A stretch of DNA of 64,000 nucleotides from Lepas anatifera (Eukaryota; Arthropoda; Thecostraca; Lepadidae). Each line of letters begins with the position of its first letter. The first letter of the stretch is position 1. Where the stretch lies: NCBI GenBank assembly GCA_034440635.1, contig JAOTON010001064.1:1-64000 (forward strand). Reading direction: 5' to 3'. The notes beneath the pieces were generated by a model. It was not told the DNA's origin, ran no database searches, and saw nothing but the letters and a program-made list of their open reading frames with translations. Of the stretch, positions 43,364 to 54,336 are shown one piece after another. The translations under genes were made by a program, and so were the position numbers.

Positions 43364-44027
43364 AAATGTAGGGACAACGTAAGAGGTCAGGTACAGAGCT
43401 TTGCAGGATTAACCATGTGGAATATTTCAGGTCTAGTTCATTCGTAGGCGAATCCAGTGTAAACAGTCCAGCCATGGCTCCCTCCCAATCGGCCAAATTT
43501 AACCGATTTTGGCCAATATTGTTTTGAAATATGTTTTACGGTTTTGTTCATTTCAATTTAATTGCTTTGTGCCTCTACCACACCAGTTTGATCTGAAACC
43601 GCCTTGAGGTCAGCTCCGGTTGGGGTATCACGCCAGGTCCGGTCAACTCCCAAATAATTGTCTCAAGGTTTTAATGATTGAGGTGGGATTCGCTTTATCG
43701 AATGAGAGCACCAACCACAAAATTTGGCTGTTATGGGATTCCTTGCGTTAGTGGCCTGGGTTCAGGTGCGAGGCCTTCGATTGGAAAGGTTAGAAACAAA
43801 GCGACAGATTGCAGTGTGCTCTTATTTAACACGTACGGTCATGCACATCGAAAGCAGAGGACAGGAACCGGAGGACGGATCCCCTAACTCGCAAATCTGA
43901 GGGGACGTTTCCCAACAAGTTTTGGGAATTTACCTAGGTTCTTATTGTCTCCCTATTACCTACGTAGGTTGACCTACGTAAATTCTTTCATGACCTTCAT
44001 GGTCATTAGCTTTTGCAGACAGTCAAT
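43364..44027. other. No gene; core of the large inverted-repeat element
   Basis: Short ORFs only, none with a recognisable motif. A dyad of TACGTAGG/CCTACGTA words lies at 43965-43980. Confidence 0.45.
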
Positions 44028-44885
44028 TTAACACGCGCATTGACGGGGGGCGGGTACCCGCCCCCCTCGGGTTTTTCGGAGACAGCAGAAAAACGGCGGC
44101 GCGCAGCGCCGCCGTACTTGGCCTACCTTTTTCCTCATCATGTTTGCAACTTCTGTACAAATTTTAAGGATATGTCATCTCAGGTTAGGTCACCAGTACA
44201 GGTCAAGTGACCCGACCTCAAAAAAAGTTTAAGATAGCATAAGTCGGAGCAGGGTGAACTTATCCAATTGAAACTCATATCACATAATGGGCTCACCGAG
44301 TTCTCTAAGATATGTTCCGTTATTTTTGATATCGATGACGAAGGTCAGGTACGAAGCATGACCTCTCCATTGGTAATACATGGGAAATATGGTTTTTACT
44401 GAATAACTCAGTAACAGATAGTGATAGAGCAGTTATTTTTGCTTCATTAGACTCGCCTTGGCTTTGCGGTTCTAATGATATGCATTTTATATAATTTGAC
44501 CCTGACCTGACCTCAGGTCAGGTCAAATCTTTGATTTGACCTAGCAAGGTCAAATCATATATCACTCGATTCGGCTTGCTGCGAGGATTCATACAGTTCA
44601 AGTCGTTTTGCTCTATCTTTACTTGTTCAGATGTAATGGCCGAAAAACTTAATTTACATATTATCCCTATGACGGCATGTGACGGCATGCTTTTGACCTC
44701 TGGTGACCTTAAATGTGACCTGACAAAAAAATGGTTCAAATATTTTCGATGGAGAAGCGGATGGGATACCCAACGCCCTTTACCGTTTTTCGCTACCTAC
44801 CGTGGTTCTCGAGATCTTAGGGGGCGGGTACCCGCCCCCTCGTCAATCCGAAGGTGGCTCAGACCCCCGTCAATGCGCGTGTTAA
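44028..44885. mobile_element. TTAA-flanked MITE, family C, copy 2 (complete)
   Basis: 858 bp with inverted ends TTAACACGCGCATTGACGGG. The left end: palindrome GGCGGGTACCCGCC, then a GGCGGCGC/GCGCCGCC hairpin at 44094-44114. The right end: the same palindrome, then CGTCAAT twice, at 44841 and 44868 (27 bp apart), then GTTAA. The interior has AGGTCA arrays near 44170-44220 and 44500-44560. No ORF of note. Confidence 0.96.
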
Positions 44886-45484
44886 AGTTCACGTCCCACC
44901 CCCATTACCAGTCCAGGGTCCGTAGCCCCCAGTAACAATTCCGTGGTGCTGACCGTGGGTAAGGCTTAGACTAACCCCAAGTTTAACATATATTTTTTAC
45001 TCTAACAAATGGCGTTATATTGCTCTGGGGAAAGACGCCCCCTTTCCACGGGTAAAGTTGCCCATGGGGCATCTTTCCCCATTCGTTGAGGGGGCATCTT
45101 TCCCATCAGTACCCAAACTAGATAAAACCTGAAGGAAAAAAATCTTACAATTAATACACTGAAGGGAAATGCTCAGTTAATGAGTTCAGTGTGCCATCAT
45201 TCGTAATGGGAAGTCAAACAAAGCACGCATCCAATATTCTTCGAGATATCTGCAACCTATGTGGGCAATTTTTTCTTAGAAAGGCATCGAAACAAAGACT
45301 TACCCACCAGCTTCACGCAACTCACAGGAGGGAACTGAATTTTTGCGCAAGAAACAATCAAAGCCTCTGCTTTCGACCAAGAACAATATTATTTACCAGT
45401 AGTGGCCCGAATTGCCGGAAGAGGGGATGGGGCGTCTTACCCGATGGGGCATCTTACCCCACTCTCCCCTATATATATATATAG

Positions 45485-45889
45485 ATAAATACATCCCCAA
45501 AAAGATGGAAGCTTTAGCTCAATTCAGTGAGAAGTTATTGGCAATATAATCACTGTATGTTACTGTGACCTCACATGATCTTTGAGAGGCTAGATGGTCA
45601 AAAACTCAACTTTATGGTCAAGATTGGAGTAATAATACACGGTTTGGGGATTTCCAAGTTGATCTCTCCAGTATTTCCTGAAAATGAACCTTTCCTATTT
45701 TTGCCGGAAACTCATAATGGGGTGACCCAAAAATTTATTCCACCTTGGGTTCACAATGTGAGGATTCGGAGAAAGAGGATCTGTAGGCTCAAACGACGTT
45801 ATCATATTGGGAAATAGCAATATTGCTCCCTAATAAAAATAGCTTTAATCCGTCTAATTTCCCAGCTAACACACCTTCGTGGTTACTGC
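45485..45889. other. No gene seen
   Basis: Short flank of the inverted-repeat element. An 80-codon ORF (45575-45817) lies in sequence that resembles the inverse of 19740-19900 (GGTCAAGAT...TTTGGGGAT...ATAATGGGGTGACC), so it belongs to a family D-like fragment and is not a gene. Confidence 0.5.
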
Positions 45890-46190
45890 ATGGTAACCAT
45901 ATGGGCTCCCCATCACTTTCCGCGTGGTGCCCTCGTGGGGTGACCGCGAGGGGTCCACGCAGTTTGGAAGATATTTCCGCGTGGGGCCCGCGTGGGCCAA
46001 ACCACGTGGGATGACCGCGAGGTAACCTTGTGGGATAACCGTATGGTAACCGCGTGGGATAACCATTTTGTAACCGTGTGTGATAACCGTATGGTAACCA
46101 TGTGGGGTGACCATGAAGTAAACGTGTGGGATGACCATGTTGTCACTGCTTGGGATGATCTCAAAGTAGCCAGATGAAATAACATAACAT
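45890..46190. repeat. 24-bp minisatellite
   Basis: Units of GTGGGATAACCGTATGGTAA plus CCGC, each made of two related 12-mers, repeated about ten times with increasing variation. As 24 is divisible by 3, every frame is periodic and open, giving HGYHTVI-type false ORFs on the minus strand. Confidence 0.92.
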
Positions 46191-46439
46191 ATATTTTCAT
46201 GATTACATCATATTGATTACCCTTATGCAGACTGCGTCAGATGACCTCACGGTAATTGTGAGGAATGATTACTTGGTAAGTATGCCTAAAATAAACTACG
46301 CTATAACACATTCATCAAGCACAAAAAAGGATTACTGCGCTCTGAGTTGTCCAGACACTGTTTGAATGCAAGACATTTTAAATGTTGATGAACTTTTGCT
46401 GGCCCCTCACAAAGGTACCAAAGATAGAAATAACACGTA
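46191..46439. other. No gene seen
   Basis: Anonymous A-T rich sequence between two tandem arrays. Confidence 0.4.
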
Positions 46440-47480
46440 TAATTGATGGCTTCTGGTGGTCATTTCCTAATGATTTCTGGTGGTATTTCCTAATGGTTTC
46501 TAGTGGTCATTTCCCGATGGTTTCTGGTGGTCTGATGGTTTCTGGTGGTCTATGGTTTCTCTTGGTCTGATGATTTCTGGTGGTCGTTTTTATGATTTCT
46601 GGTGATTTGATGGTCTTTGGTGGTCGTTTTCTGACAGTCTGATGGTTTCTGGTGATTTGATGATCTTTGATGGTCGTTTTCTGACAGTCTGATGGTTTCT
46701 GGTGGTCGTTTCCCGGTGGTTTGGTGGCTTCCAGCGTTCTGTGATGGCCTCCAGTGGTCTGTAGTGGTTTCCAGCGGACCACTGCATGAGGTTTTCCGAA
46801 GATTCCCCCTTCGTGTCATGTGCCTCCGGTATTCATCTGTGCAAGAAGAAAACCACATGAATATGAAAATAACACCAGTATATTTATAGAGACATTACAG
46901 ACAGAGACGTAGCCATGCATTTCAAATCCACTACAAGCAAACACGAGTTTCATAATAGCATCAACTAGTCACATCAAGGAACGTTAGGTGGGTTATTCGA
47001 ATGTGGCTCCAATGGGCCCTCGCACTCACGCCGGAAATGCTCTGCATCAGAATATCTTGGATGTTTGACGAAGGTAGCAGCTCCTCTTGTCGTATCCGCA
47101 CTGTATTTGTTCCCTTATTCTATCTTAAATCCTACCTTACATTGTCAACAAACACAGCCTTGCCCTGGGCCTGTTTTTAGCAATGTACCCGTCAGTACAT
47201 ATCCTCAAAATTTACGGACGCCTCACCACAGTATTACCGTTCCACCTGACCACTTCCCTCCAGCGACTGACGGTCCCGCTAATGCCAACGGAATGCGGCC
47301 ATACAAAAGACAGCCGGCCCCCGCGCAAACGCCTGAGGCACGGTCGGGCGCAGAGGGGAGACGCGGCCCCGGCAGCGCGCTCCCGAGCACCGGTGCTAAA
47401 GGGGTGGAAACGGAGCGCGGCAAGGCATGACTGCGAACTCCTACCTGCTCCCATAGGCATTCGCTTCTTCGACAAATTAT
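46440..47480. mobile_element. One-armed copy of the foldback-like element
   Basis: Starts with a TTTCTGGTGGTC array (46440-46785), then the same unique sequence as 21030-23360: a GATTCCCCCTTCGT block, the GGGTTATTCGAATGTGGC block, the GCCATACAAAAGACAGCC block and a CATTCGCTTCTTCG end. The family E insertion is absent: only one TTAA (47125-47128) stands at the matching place. The right-hand inverted array is missing. No functional ORF; two overlapping ORFs at 47065-47482 lie in the GC-rich block and lack a known domain. Confidence 0.75.
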
Positions 47481-48134
47481 AATTTGTGCACAAACTCATG
47501 CTTGTTGAGACCGTGCACATACTTTGCCTGTGTTCATGATACCTGGGGGTTTGAAATTCAGCCGCTAATGGTGCTGTAACAAAGAGTTTAGAACAAAAGC
47601 TAACTTAATTTTCATCGATAAGTGGATCCGGGATTTCCGATCAGGACCGCAACACACATGGTTGGGGGTGGGGTTGCGACTTTTGGGCGGTAAAATCTAC
47701 AGTGAAGGTGTCAATAACCACATCCTGGGTGGGGGGGGATGGAAGTGACATTTTAGGAAGGAGCGGTCCAGGTCAAGGTCGAACGTCCAGGTCAAGGGAT
47801 TAGCTTAAAATATTTGAAAAACACAGCCGCCAAGTAAAAACAAGCACATCACCTTGGACCTCCACCAATACCGTCACCATACCCTCTAAAACCACGTGGC
47901 TACCACATGGTGTGCCCACATCGAGCCCTTGCCCGTCTGAGCCCACCTTCACCCTCATCAGCCCACGCGGGGCCCACGCGGGTGTGTTGACTGGGTTCGG
48001 TATTTCAAGGACCTGATGAAGCCCGTTCACTTCCATTTCCGCGTTCACGAGGCTGCAATGATCTCACTATGAACGATCCTGACCATGATTCATAGTTTCA
48101 TCCTCTGATACACAGGCGTGATTCGGCAAAAGGA
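47481..48134. other. No gene seen
   Basis: Contains a patch (47625-47770) reminiscent of the dispersed G-rich repeat at 24593 and 51590, and an ACCACATGG/CCACGTGG-rich patch at 47890-47910. No coding similarity. Confidence 0.4.
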
Positions 48135-49202
48135 TTTCACACCCACCCCGGTGGGCCTCCGAACCACCTTTGCCCTGGTGGGGGTTTTCAAACACTCCCC
48201 CTCAAAATCGTTTCCTATGCGGACTAGCGAAAAGCGCGAAAGCTGTTGGATAGCTAATAGAAATTCATGAAAAACTACATTGGTCACTTTTTGGCTCAGG
48301 TCAATATTGAGGTCATGACAAGTCAAAGAAGGTCGCATGTTAGGGTAGAGCTTTTGGACTCTAGTTTCTGACAAAGTTGGATTAGAACCATTTTGTAGGC
48401 ACCATTCTCTTCATTTCGTCACGGCAAATGGAGTTATGTATAATATGACTATGCTAGGTCAAAACGCAAAAAAATTACCTGACCTCAGTTCAGGTCAAGA
48501 TCATTTTTTAACCTAGCATAGTCAACACGCATATCAATCGACTCGCAATAGCAATCCAAACGAAATGGTATCAAAACATAAGTTGTACCATCATTTCCTG
48601 CAAAGTTATTGACCCAAGTCTGAAAACTGTTTAAATAGCCCCAGATGACCTCTCAGAGGTCACAGGTCAAAATTGCAGCATGAACCTGAAAAGTGGCCCA
48701 AGATACTACGGCTTGGAGAATGCGAAGGTATTCTCAGCTGTATCTACACAAATACAGCCCTCTTCCTGTTTTCCCCACGTATTTCCAATAGAGAATACAA
48801 TCCGTGCCTGATTCTAGATCATCGATATGAAAAACCCCGGAATGTATATTATGGTGCTACAGCATACATTCCAGGACTCCCTCGGTGCTCACTCGCGCAG
48901 TGAGCGCTCGGTGCTCACCGAGTGCTCACTCGGTTGACCAATTATGTCGTATAAGTTTCAATTCAACAGACTCATCCATTTCCTACTTACATACACCGTC
49001 TTAAAACAATTTGAGATGAGGTCACTTGACCTGCACTGGTGGTCTGGCCTGGGATGACCCAGCATAGAAATTTTTAGTGAAGTTGCGAAATTGACCAATG
49101 ATAAGGTGTGCCAAGTACGGCGGCGTTTCGCAATGTCGTTTTTTCCTGCCACCGGAAAACCTGAGGGGGTGTTCAAACACCCCACACCGGGGCGAGGTTT
49201 AA
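48135..49202. mobile_element. TTAA element, family B, copy 2
   Basis: The left end carries the duplicated motif (CCCCGGTG at 48146 and CCCTGGTG at 48173, 27 bp apart) and a TTTTCAAACACTCCCCC half-palindrome. The right end has GGGGGTGTTCAAACACCCC, then CACCGGGGCGAGG and TTTAA. The interior includes AGGTCACAGGTCA (48657-48669) and a compact dyad near 48890-48935 built of CTCGGTGCTCAC words. The outer TTAA sites have decayed, so the limits are approximate. Confidence 0.75.
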
Positions 49203-49619
49203 TGTATCAAATCTTTAGGCATGCCTTGCCACTGCGATAGTTGCCTGTTTCATTCAAACATCACACGTGAATGATTAGTACTTGGGCTTTTATAGTTGAA
49301 GAAAAGGATGAAGTGCAATTTTCGCACTTGCACAGTTTGTTCTTGATTAATTTCGCAGCTTTTCTGAGGTCTAGGTCATCTTCGGTCAGGTCACTAGACA
49401 AGGTCAAGTAACCTCAACTTAAATATGCTAAAGCAGTCTGTAGTCACGGACAGTTTCAGTGCAAGTTATAGCACCTGCAAGTTATATCAAATCATAAGAT
49501 CACCAAATGTGACAGTTCGTGGTGGCAGGTTTTTTTATAGATGAGCTAGCGCTAGGTCAGCACTATAGCCTTTCTATTACGATGAAAGTTGAAATTTTTG
49601 GAAAATTTAAGATCGGGTA

Positions 49620-49970
49620 GAAGAAAGGAGTAACAAAGCATGTACGCTGTTGCCTTACACACCTCCTCCGCCGGTACTTCCTTGACACAGGTAGGTATCG
49701 TTAATGTGACACCAACCAGCTTCCGACTGCTTCCAGCAGAAGGCAGTGTAGTGGCTGATCTGGTGCTGCCATGGTGTGCTACCACTGCGTACAGGTCAAA
49801 CACAAGGCTACCAGATATCTGCGGATGCCCGAGTGCCATCCCACTGAGGTACAGGTCGCTGAGGGGAAAGTGACATGACCGAGGGCTTGGCGCGATGTGC
49901 TGCCGCTATAGGTAGAACGCTTAAGTTGCATAATCACCACAGATGGCAGGCACCAGGCATCGAACTTAAG
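49620..49970 (-). pseudogene. Ubiquitin-specific protease (USP/UCH) C-terminal fragment, decayed
   Basis: Minus-strand translation, using three frames in turn, spells the C-terminal half of a USP catalytic domain. In order: FDAWCLPSVVIMQLKR (family pattern DLWxLPxVLxIHLKRF), THVTFPL-like HVTFP and then FPLSDLYLSGM, FDLYAVVAHHG (YDLYAVxNHxG), HYTAFCWK with the catalytic-histidine box, GWCHINDT (WxxFDDS) and EEVCKATAYMLCYSF (KAAYVLFY). Frame changes occur near 49865, 49740 and 49670, so no protein can be made. The catalytic Cys box is absent. In cells USPs remove ubiquitin from proteins. A processed pseudogene or a fragment captured by the surrounding TTAA element are both possible; the USP4/11/15 group is the best impression, not certain. 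Confidence 0.82.
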
Positions 49971-50184
49971 TTGTTAATTGGCCTATCTCCTCGAATCCTG
50001 GATGCATAAAATAGCAAAAACACAAGGAATATATATTAGAACACAGCCCTTCCTCAGAATCTTCAAGAAATGTAGTGATTGGAGAAACTCTTGATCATGG
50101 TGTGAGCTGAGGCCTCGAATTTCAGATTTCGCTAAATTTCAGAATAATCAATAAGGTTTTGTTTTTTGTAAACAAAGCTTATTT

Positions 50185-50214
50185 CTGAATCACATTTTAA
50201 AAAATGTGATTCAG
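50185..50214. repeat. 30-bp perfect palindrome
   Basis: CTGAATCACATTTT, then AA, then its exact complement. It lies near the middle of the family B copy 3 element, in A-T rich surroundings, and could form a hairpin or cruciform. Confidence 0.9.
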
Positions 50215-50635
50215 CTTTTATTTTTTATCGTTGCGCTTGGATTGCCATTGCAAGTCGATTGATATACAAATATTGACTATGCTAGGCTGAAAAATGATCT
50301 TGAACTGACATGAATTCAGGTCATTTTTGTGTTTTGATCTAGATTTGCCGTGACAAGAGGAAGCGAGGAGTGCCTAAATAATGATTCTAACTCAACTCTG
50401 TCAGACGCTAGAGCCCAAAAACTTAAACTCAAAATTCCACTTTCCTTGACCCGTCATGACCTCAATATTGACCTGAGCCAAAAAGTGACCATATGTTTTT
50501 CATGAATTTGTAAGAGCTATCCACCAGCGTTCACGTTTATTTCGCTATCCCGCATAGAAGCCGAATTCGAGGGAAGTGTTCAAACACCCCCACCTGAGCG
50601 AAGGGGGCTGGGAGGCCCACCGGGGTGCAGGTTAA

Positions 50636-51039
50636 AGTAAATGCTCTACCACCATCCATTACTACGTTATTCAGTTTTAGCTATTTTCCCATCTTTTTCC
50701 AAAGGAGAGATCATGGCTCATATCTGCTCTTAGGTCATCGATATACAAATATCGGAACATGTTTTGTAGAACTCGGTTGGGTTATTATGTGATATGAGTT
50801 TCAATCACATAGGTTACCCTGCTCTGAATTATGTTATTCTAATCCCTTTTTTAGGCGAGGTCACTTGATCTGCATTGGTGACCTGACCTAACCTGACTTA
50901 ACCCTAAATTTTATCAAAAATTGTAAAAATGGTCAGAGCGTTTGTATGCCATGTACGGCGGCGCTACGCGCCACTGTTTTTTATCCTGTCTTCAAAAACC
51001 CAGGGGCGGGTATCCGCCCTCTGTTAATGCGCCTATTAA
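50636..51039. mobile_element. Degenerate family C end
   Basis: Near 50955-51039 the order of blocks (GGCGGCGCTACGCGCC hairpin, GGGGCGGGTATCCGCCC palindrome, then GTTAATGCGCCTATTAA) matches family C read from its single-motif end inward, in inverse orientation. AGGTCA words precede it (50855-50895). The other end is not found. Confidence 0.65.
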
Positions 51040-52470
51040 AACGTTTTTTATTAGTTGACGCAAACACGCGCTAAAGGTTTTTTCTCATCAAATTTTTGCT
51101 TTCTTTTTGGTGCAATCGTAGGAACCCTTTTCGGCGCAGCCCTCCCCTCTGAGTGAAATCCTAGCTTCGTCCCGATGTTAAGCTGTATTAAATTATCCAT
51201 AGATTTGTTTTAATATTATTTTTTTCAAAAACTTTCGATAGAGAGCATAGAAAGCTAATTGGTTAATTATTGGCAGTATGAGCGAAATTGCCCTCATTTT
51301 TTAATTGGCTTGATATTTGCTATCTTCCAGGATATCGGGAATTTACAATTCGGATTTTTTATTGAACAGCTTGGCTCAGGGTTGACCTATTGTACCGCAC
51401 TTCGTTTTATGATTTAAACAGGGATTTCGTCGGGGCCCGTTGTTTATTCTGGTTTAGTCCGTGAATTGTTGTTAGCACTTCAGGTCCTGGCCCTGCACTT
51501 CAGGTCTTCAGGTGAATTATTGTCAGCACTTCAAGTCCAACCGATCCTGTCAAAAATCAATCGCATATGATAACATCACAATGCTGTCACTCATTGCACA
51601 ACAACACAAATCCTGGTTCCGGACTGCCGACTGGAGAGAGCGTGGTCCGGACCAAGAGATGCCACTCTCGGGCGGAAATACCCATTAGGAAGGCGACAAA
51701 TCCTATCGCGGCGGCGCGGCGCCGTTACTCGCATCCTGGGGAAGGGGAGAGAGTGACATTTCAGTGATGCGCCATCGACTTAACAGAGGGGCGTCGCTAC
51801 CATTTCAGGGGCCACCCAAGGCTGATTTGAAAGGGTAAAGTACTCCTTTTCCCCCTGAATACGTCTAAACAGCAGTGTTATATTCCTCTACATATGATCA
51901 CACTGTACATAAAGTGAAATATTATTTAATAGGTCTATGTTATAGGACATCAAGAGCGCGGCCCTCCCAGCGTGCAGCCTACCACATGGCGTTCCCCTGT
52001 ACCTCGCTTTGCCGGCTCTGCTGCGGACCCTTCGGGTCTACTTTGAATTAAATTGCTCACTCACTTATTGATGTCACGAAAAGAGCTCATGGATGACCAT
52101 GCTGTGAACAAGATACCTCAGGTAATGTTCCCGAAGAGCACCGAAGGAAGGGATTAAGGACGCCTAGACTGCGCGGTGACAATGGCCTGTCAATCGCCGT
52201 TACGGGGAGGGGGATAGGGTGATGGCATCGGAATTCAGCGGTGGGAATTTTTCAAGGCTTGTGACAGTGTACAGCACACTTGCATATGCACTTTCCAGGC
52301 AACACGAAAGGGATGGCACCCATATTTAGGTTTCAAACAGCCTCACCAGTGTTGCACAGCAGACGTAGGGAAAACGGGAGAAGCACGAATATTTTACTTT
52401 TTAATGCAGTAAATTTGATATCATCATGTCATGTTATCTCACGCTTTCGAAAAAGTTATCAAAACACACA
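51040..52470. other. No gene; contains a dispersed G-rich repeat copy
   Basis: The patch 51590-51850 is related to 24593-24838. A short tandem of CAGCACTTCAGGTC words lies at 51470-51530. Otherwise anonymous. Confidence 0.45.
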
Positions 52471-52477
52471 CACAAAT

Positions 52478-52582
<105 letters not shown>

Positions 52583-52932
52583 GAATACGTAGGCAAAATG
52601 TGTTTTTCAATACATGTCTTGTTAAAAGATATAGCATATCTTGTTTTCACAAGCTTCTTTCTCGTCTTCTCCAATGCTCGAAGAGTGCGTTTTTGTAAAT
52701 CTGATATTTGATTTATTAATTGGCCGAAAGTTGGCATCTTTTAGGTATACATTTAACGTTGCGACGCGTTTCGGAAGTGACATCTTCCATTATCAAGCAC
52801 TTAAAACACTTATAAAAACACTCCTATCATATTTGAAATCGATCTAAACTACTTTGAAAGGACAATTATTTTTCATTCAATTATTACGACAGAATAGTGA
52901 CACAACTAGACGGGCTCTTCTTCTCTGCAGCG

Positions 52933-53559
52933 CTAGAAGAAAAGCCTCAGTGTGATAGTTGGGTTGCTCTGCTTGTTAATCTCCGGTTGCATGCTTCTGA
53001 TAAGTACTGCTTCGTGTATGAACAGTTTCGTCCGGTTTGGTTCTTGTTTCAGGATAGTGGTGTTCTCTGTTAAGTCTTTTCGGGTGAGGTCGTGGTGGTG
53101 TTCTAACTTCATGTGGGTTTTGGGAGCTCCTTCTGCAAGATGCATAGTGAGGCGTCTGGATAATGTCGTTGTTGTGGCACCAATGTAGCTACACTTACGA
53201 AGCTTACAATCTTCGTGTGGGCATGAGAACTGGTAGACTACGTTGGTGCTCTTCAAGTGGTCACGTTTGGAGTTGAGATTATTCTTCATTATCAGGTTGT
53301 GAACTTTTTTGTTGTTATAGTAAACGATGAGGTTGAGTCGATCTTCTTTGTTTTTTGGTTGGACATTATCATGCACGATCTTCTGCAATACTCTTTCATT
53401 GGTTTTGTATGATGGGCTCATCTGGTTTTGATAGTAAAGAGTTATTTTTTCTTTTCCGGTCTCCTGTTTTTCTTCTTTCTCTTGCTGGGCCACATGGGAG
53501 GTCATTTGTTTGTTAATCTCTTGGTCGACAATTTTGTTAGTATAACCGTTGTTGACCAA
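52933..53559 (-). pseudogene. PLE copy 1: connector and GIY-YIG endonuclease part
   Basis: 208 codons containing a lysine/glutamate-rich linker and then a GIY-YIG domain: VYQFSC, a CPHEDCKLRKC cysteine cluster typical of Penelope endonucleases, SYIGAT (the YIG), TLSRRLTMH, the catalytic glutamate in HEAVLI and the final PEIN. The stop codon separating it from the RT (TAA at 53621) is private to this copy. The C terminus at 52933 matches that of copy 2 exactly in length. Confidence 0.93.
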
Positions 53560-53622
53560 AACTTGTTTGACTCGAGTCAGCTCAGCGTGAAGGGTTGTCC
53601 AGTCTGATGAGAGTTTGATGGC

Positions 53623-54336
53623 TTAGCTGACGTAAGATCGGATAACGCTGATTTTGTACCGGTCAGGGCATTCGCTCCCGGCGTTTAGACACCGACCGGC
53701 ATCCGTAGGCTTTTTATAGACCTTGGTCTTGAAAAGTCCGTGCGTGCTTTCAATCTCAACGTCAAGGCATGGGAGCTTGTTTTCTATGCTCTTCTCGGTG
53801 GTGAACTTGAGGACAGAGTTGGTTTCAAGATTTTCCTTGAGTTTTTGTAGCTGGTCCTGGTTTTCAATGTCCAGGAAGATGTCATCCACGTAACGGCAGA
53901 ATAGATACGGTGGGCTGTTCAGTGATTTGATGACCTTGTTTTCCACTCTGCACATATACGCGTTGGCGAACAGAGGGCCAAGTGGTGACCCCATCGCTAC
54001 ACCATCAATCTGGCTGTAGAGCTGGTTATTGGGGGCTCTAAACAGAGACTCGGACGTGCAAGCCTTCAGCAGGCTCTTCATGATGTTAGGAGCCAGGTTT
54101 GGTGGTGGCAGTTCTGGGTGGTTATACACGTCTTCGAGGATAATGTCGATGGTTTCAGTAACCGGAACATTCGTGAACAGTGATTCCACGTCAAGTGATG
54201 CCAGTATTCCCTTAGGGTGATTAGTCCTCAGGATGTTTGAGAACTCATCTGTTGATTTCAATGCGAACTCCATTGGTAAATATGGAGCGATGAGTTTGTT
54301 CAGTCTTTTGCGATGTTGTATGTAGGAGTAGGACAC
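53623..54336 (-). pseudogene. PLE copy 1: reverse transcriptase core
   Basis: 237 codons with the RT palm: GILASLDVESLFTNVP (catalytic aspartate), GVAMGSPLGPLFANAYM, and FCRYVDDIFLDI with the YVDD box. Continuous with the GIY-YIG part in copy 2 but cut off here by a nonsense codon. The upstream frame is joined by a single-base indel near 54315 that copy 2 shares. Confidence 0.94.

Larger units (their letters stand above)
40063..45470. mobile_element. Large inverted-repeat element (H) inserted in (TA)n, host to nested elements
   Basis: The left end AGGGGAGAGTGGGATAAGAT and right end, read inversely, AGGGGAGAGTGGGGTAAGAT match over at least 24 bases, and both are flanked by TA repeats, consistent with a TA target. 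The subterminal regions repeat the same theme on both strands (GGCATCTTACCCC near 40265-40330; GGGGCATCTTTCCCC near 45050-45100). Of 5.4 kb, about 3.2 kb is nested insertions (hAT-type 40858-42882, SINE 43046-43363, family C 44028-44885), leaving a core of about 2.2 kb. No transposase was recognised in the core; a 97-codon ORF at 45191-45484 has a CNLCG...H zinc-finger-like scrap only. Superfamily not assigned. Confidence 0.78.
49310..50635. mobile_element. TTAA element, family B, copy 3, carrying a host-gene fragment
   Basis: The left arm (49313-49450: a CGCACTTG block, then GATTAATTTCGCAGCTTTTC and AGGTCA words) matches the arm of family B copy 4 near 62575-62690. The right arm (50450-50635) matches the inverse of the left arm of copy 2 and ends with the palindrome GTGTTCAAACAC, the motif CACC....G twice (50591 and 50618, 27 bp apart) and GGTTAA at 50630-50635. 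The left terminus proper is missing. Between the arms sits a ubiquitin-protease-like fragment and a perfect palindrome (50185-50214). Confidence 0.7.

Noticed and set aside
47065..47482. Overlapping ORFs of 121 and 99 codons in a GC-rich block
   Set aside because: The same block recurs in the foldback-like element at 23.1-23.4 kb with different frames open, so the frames are not conserved.
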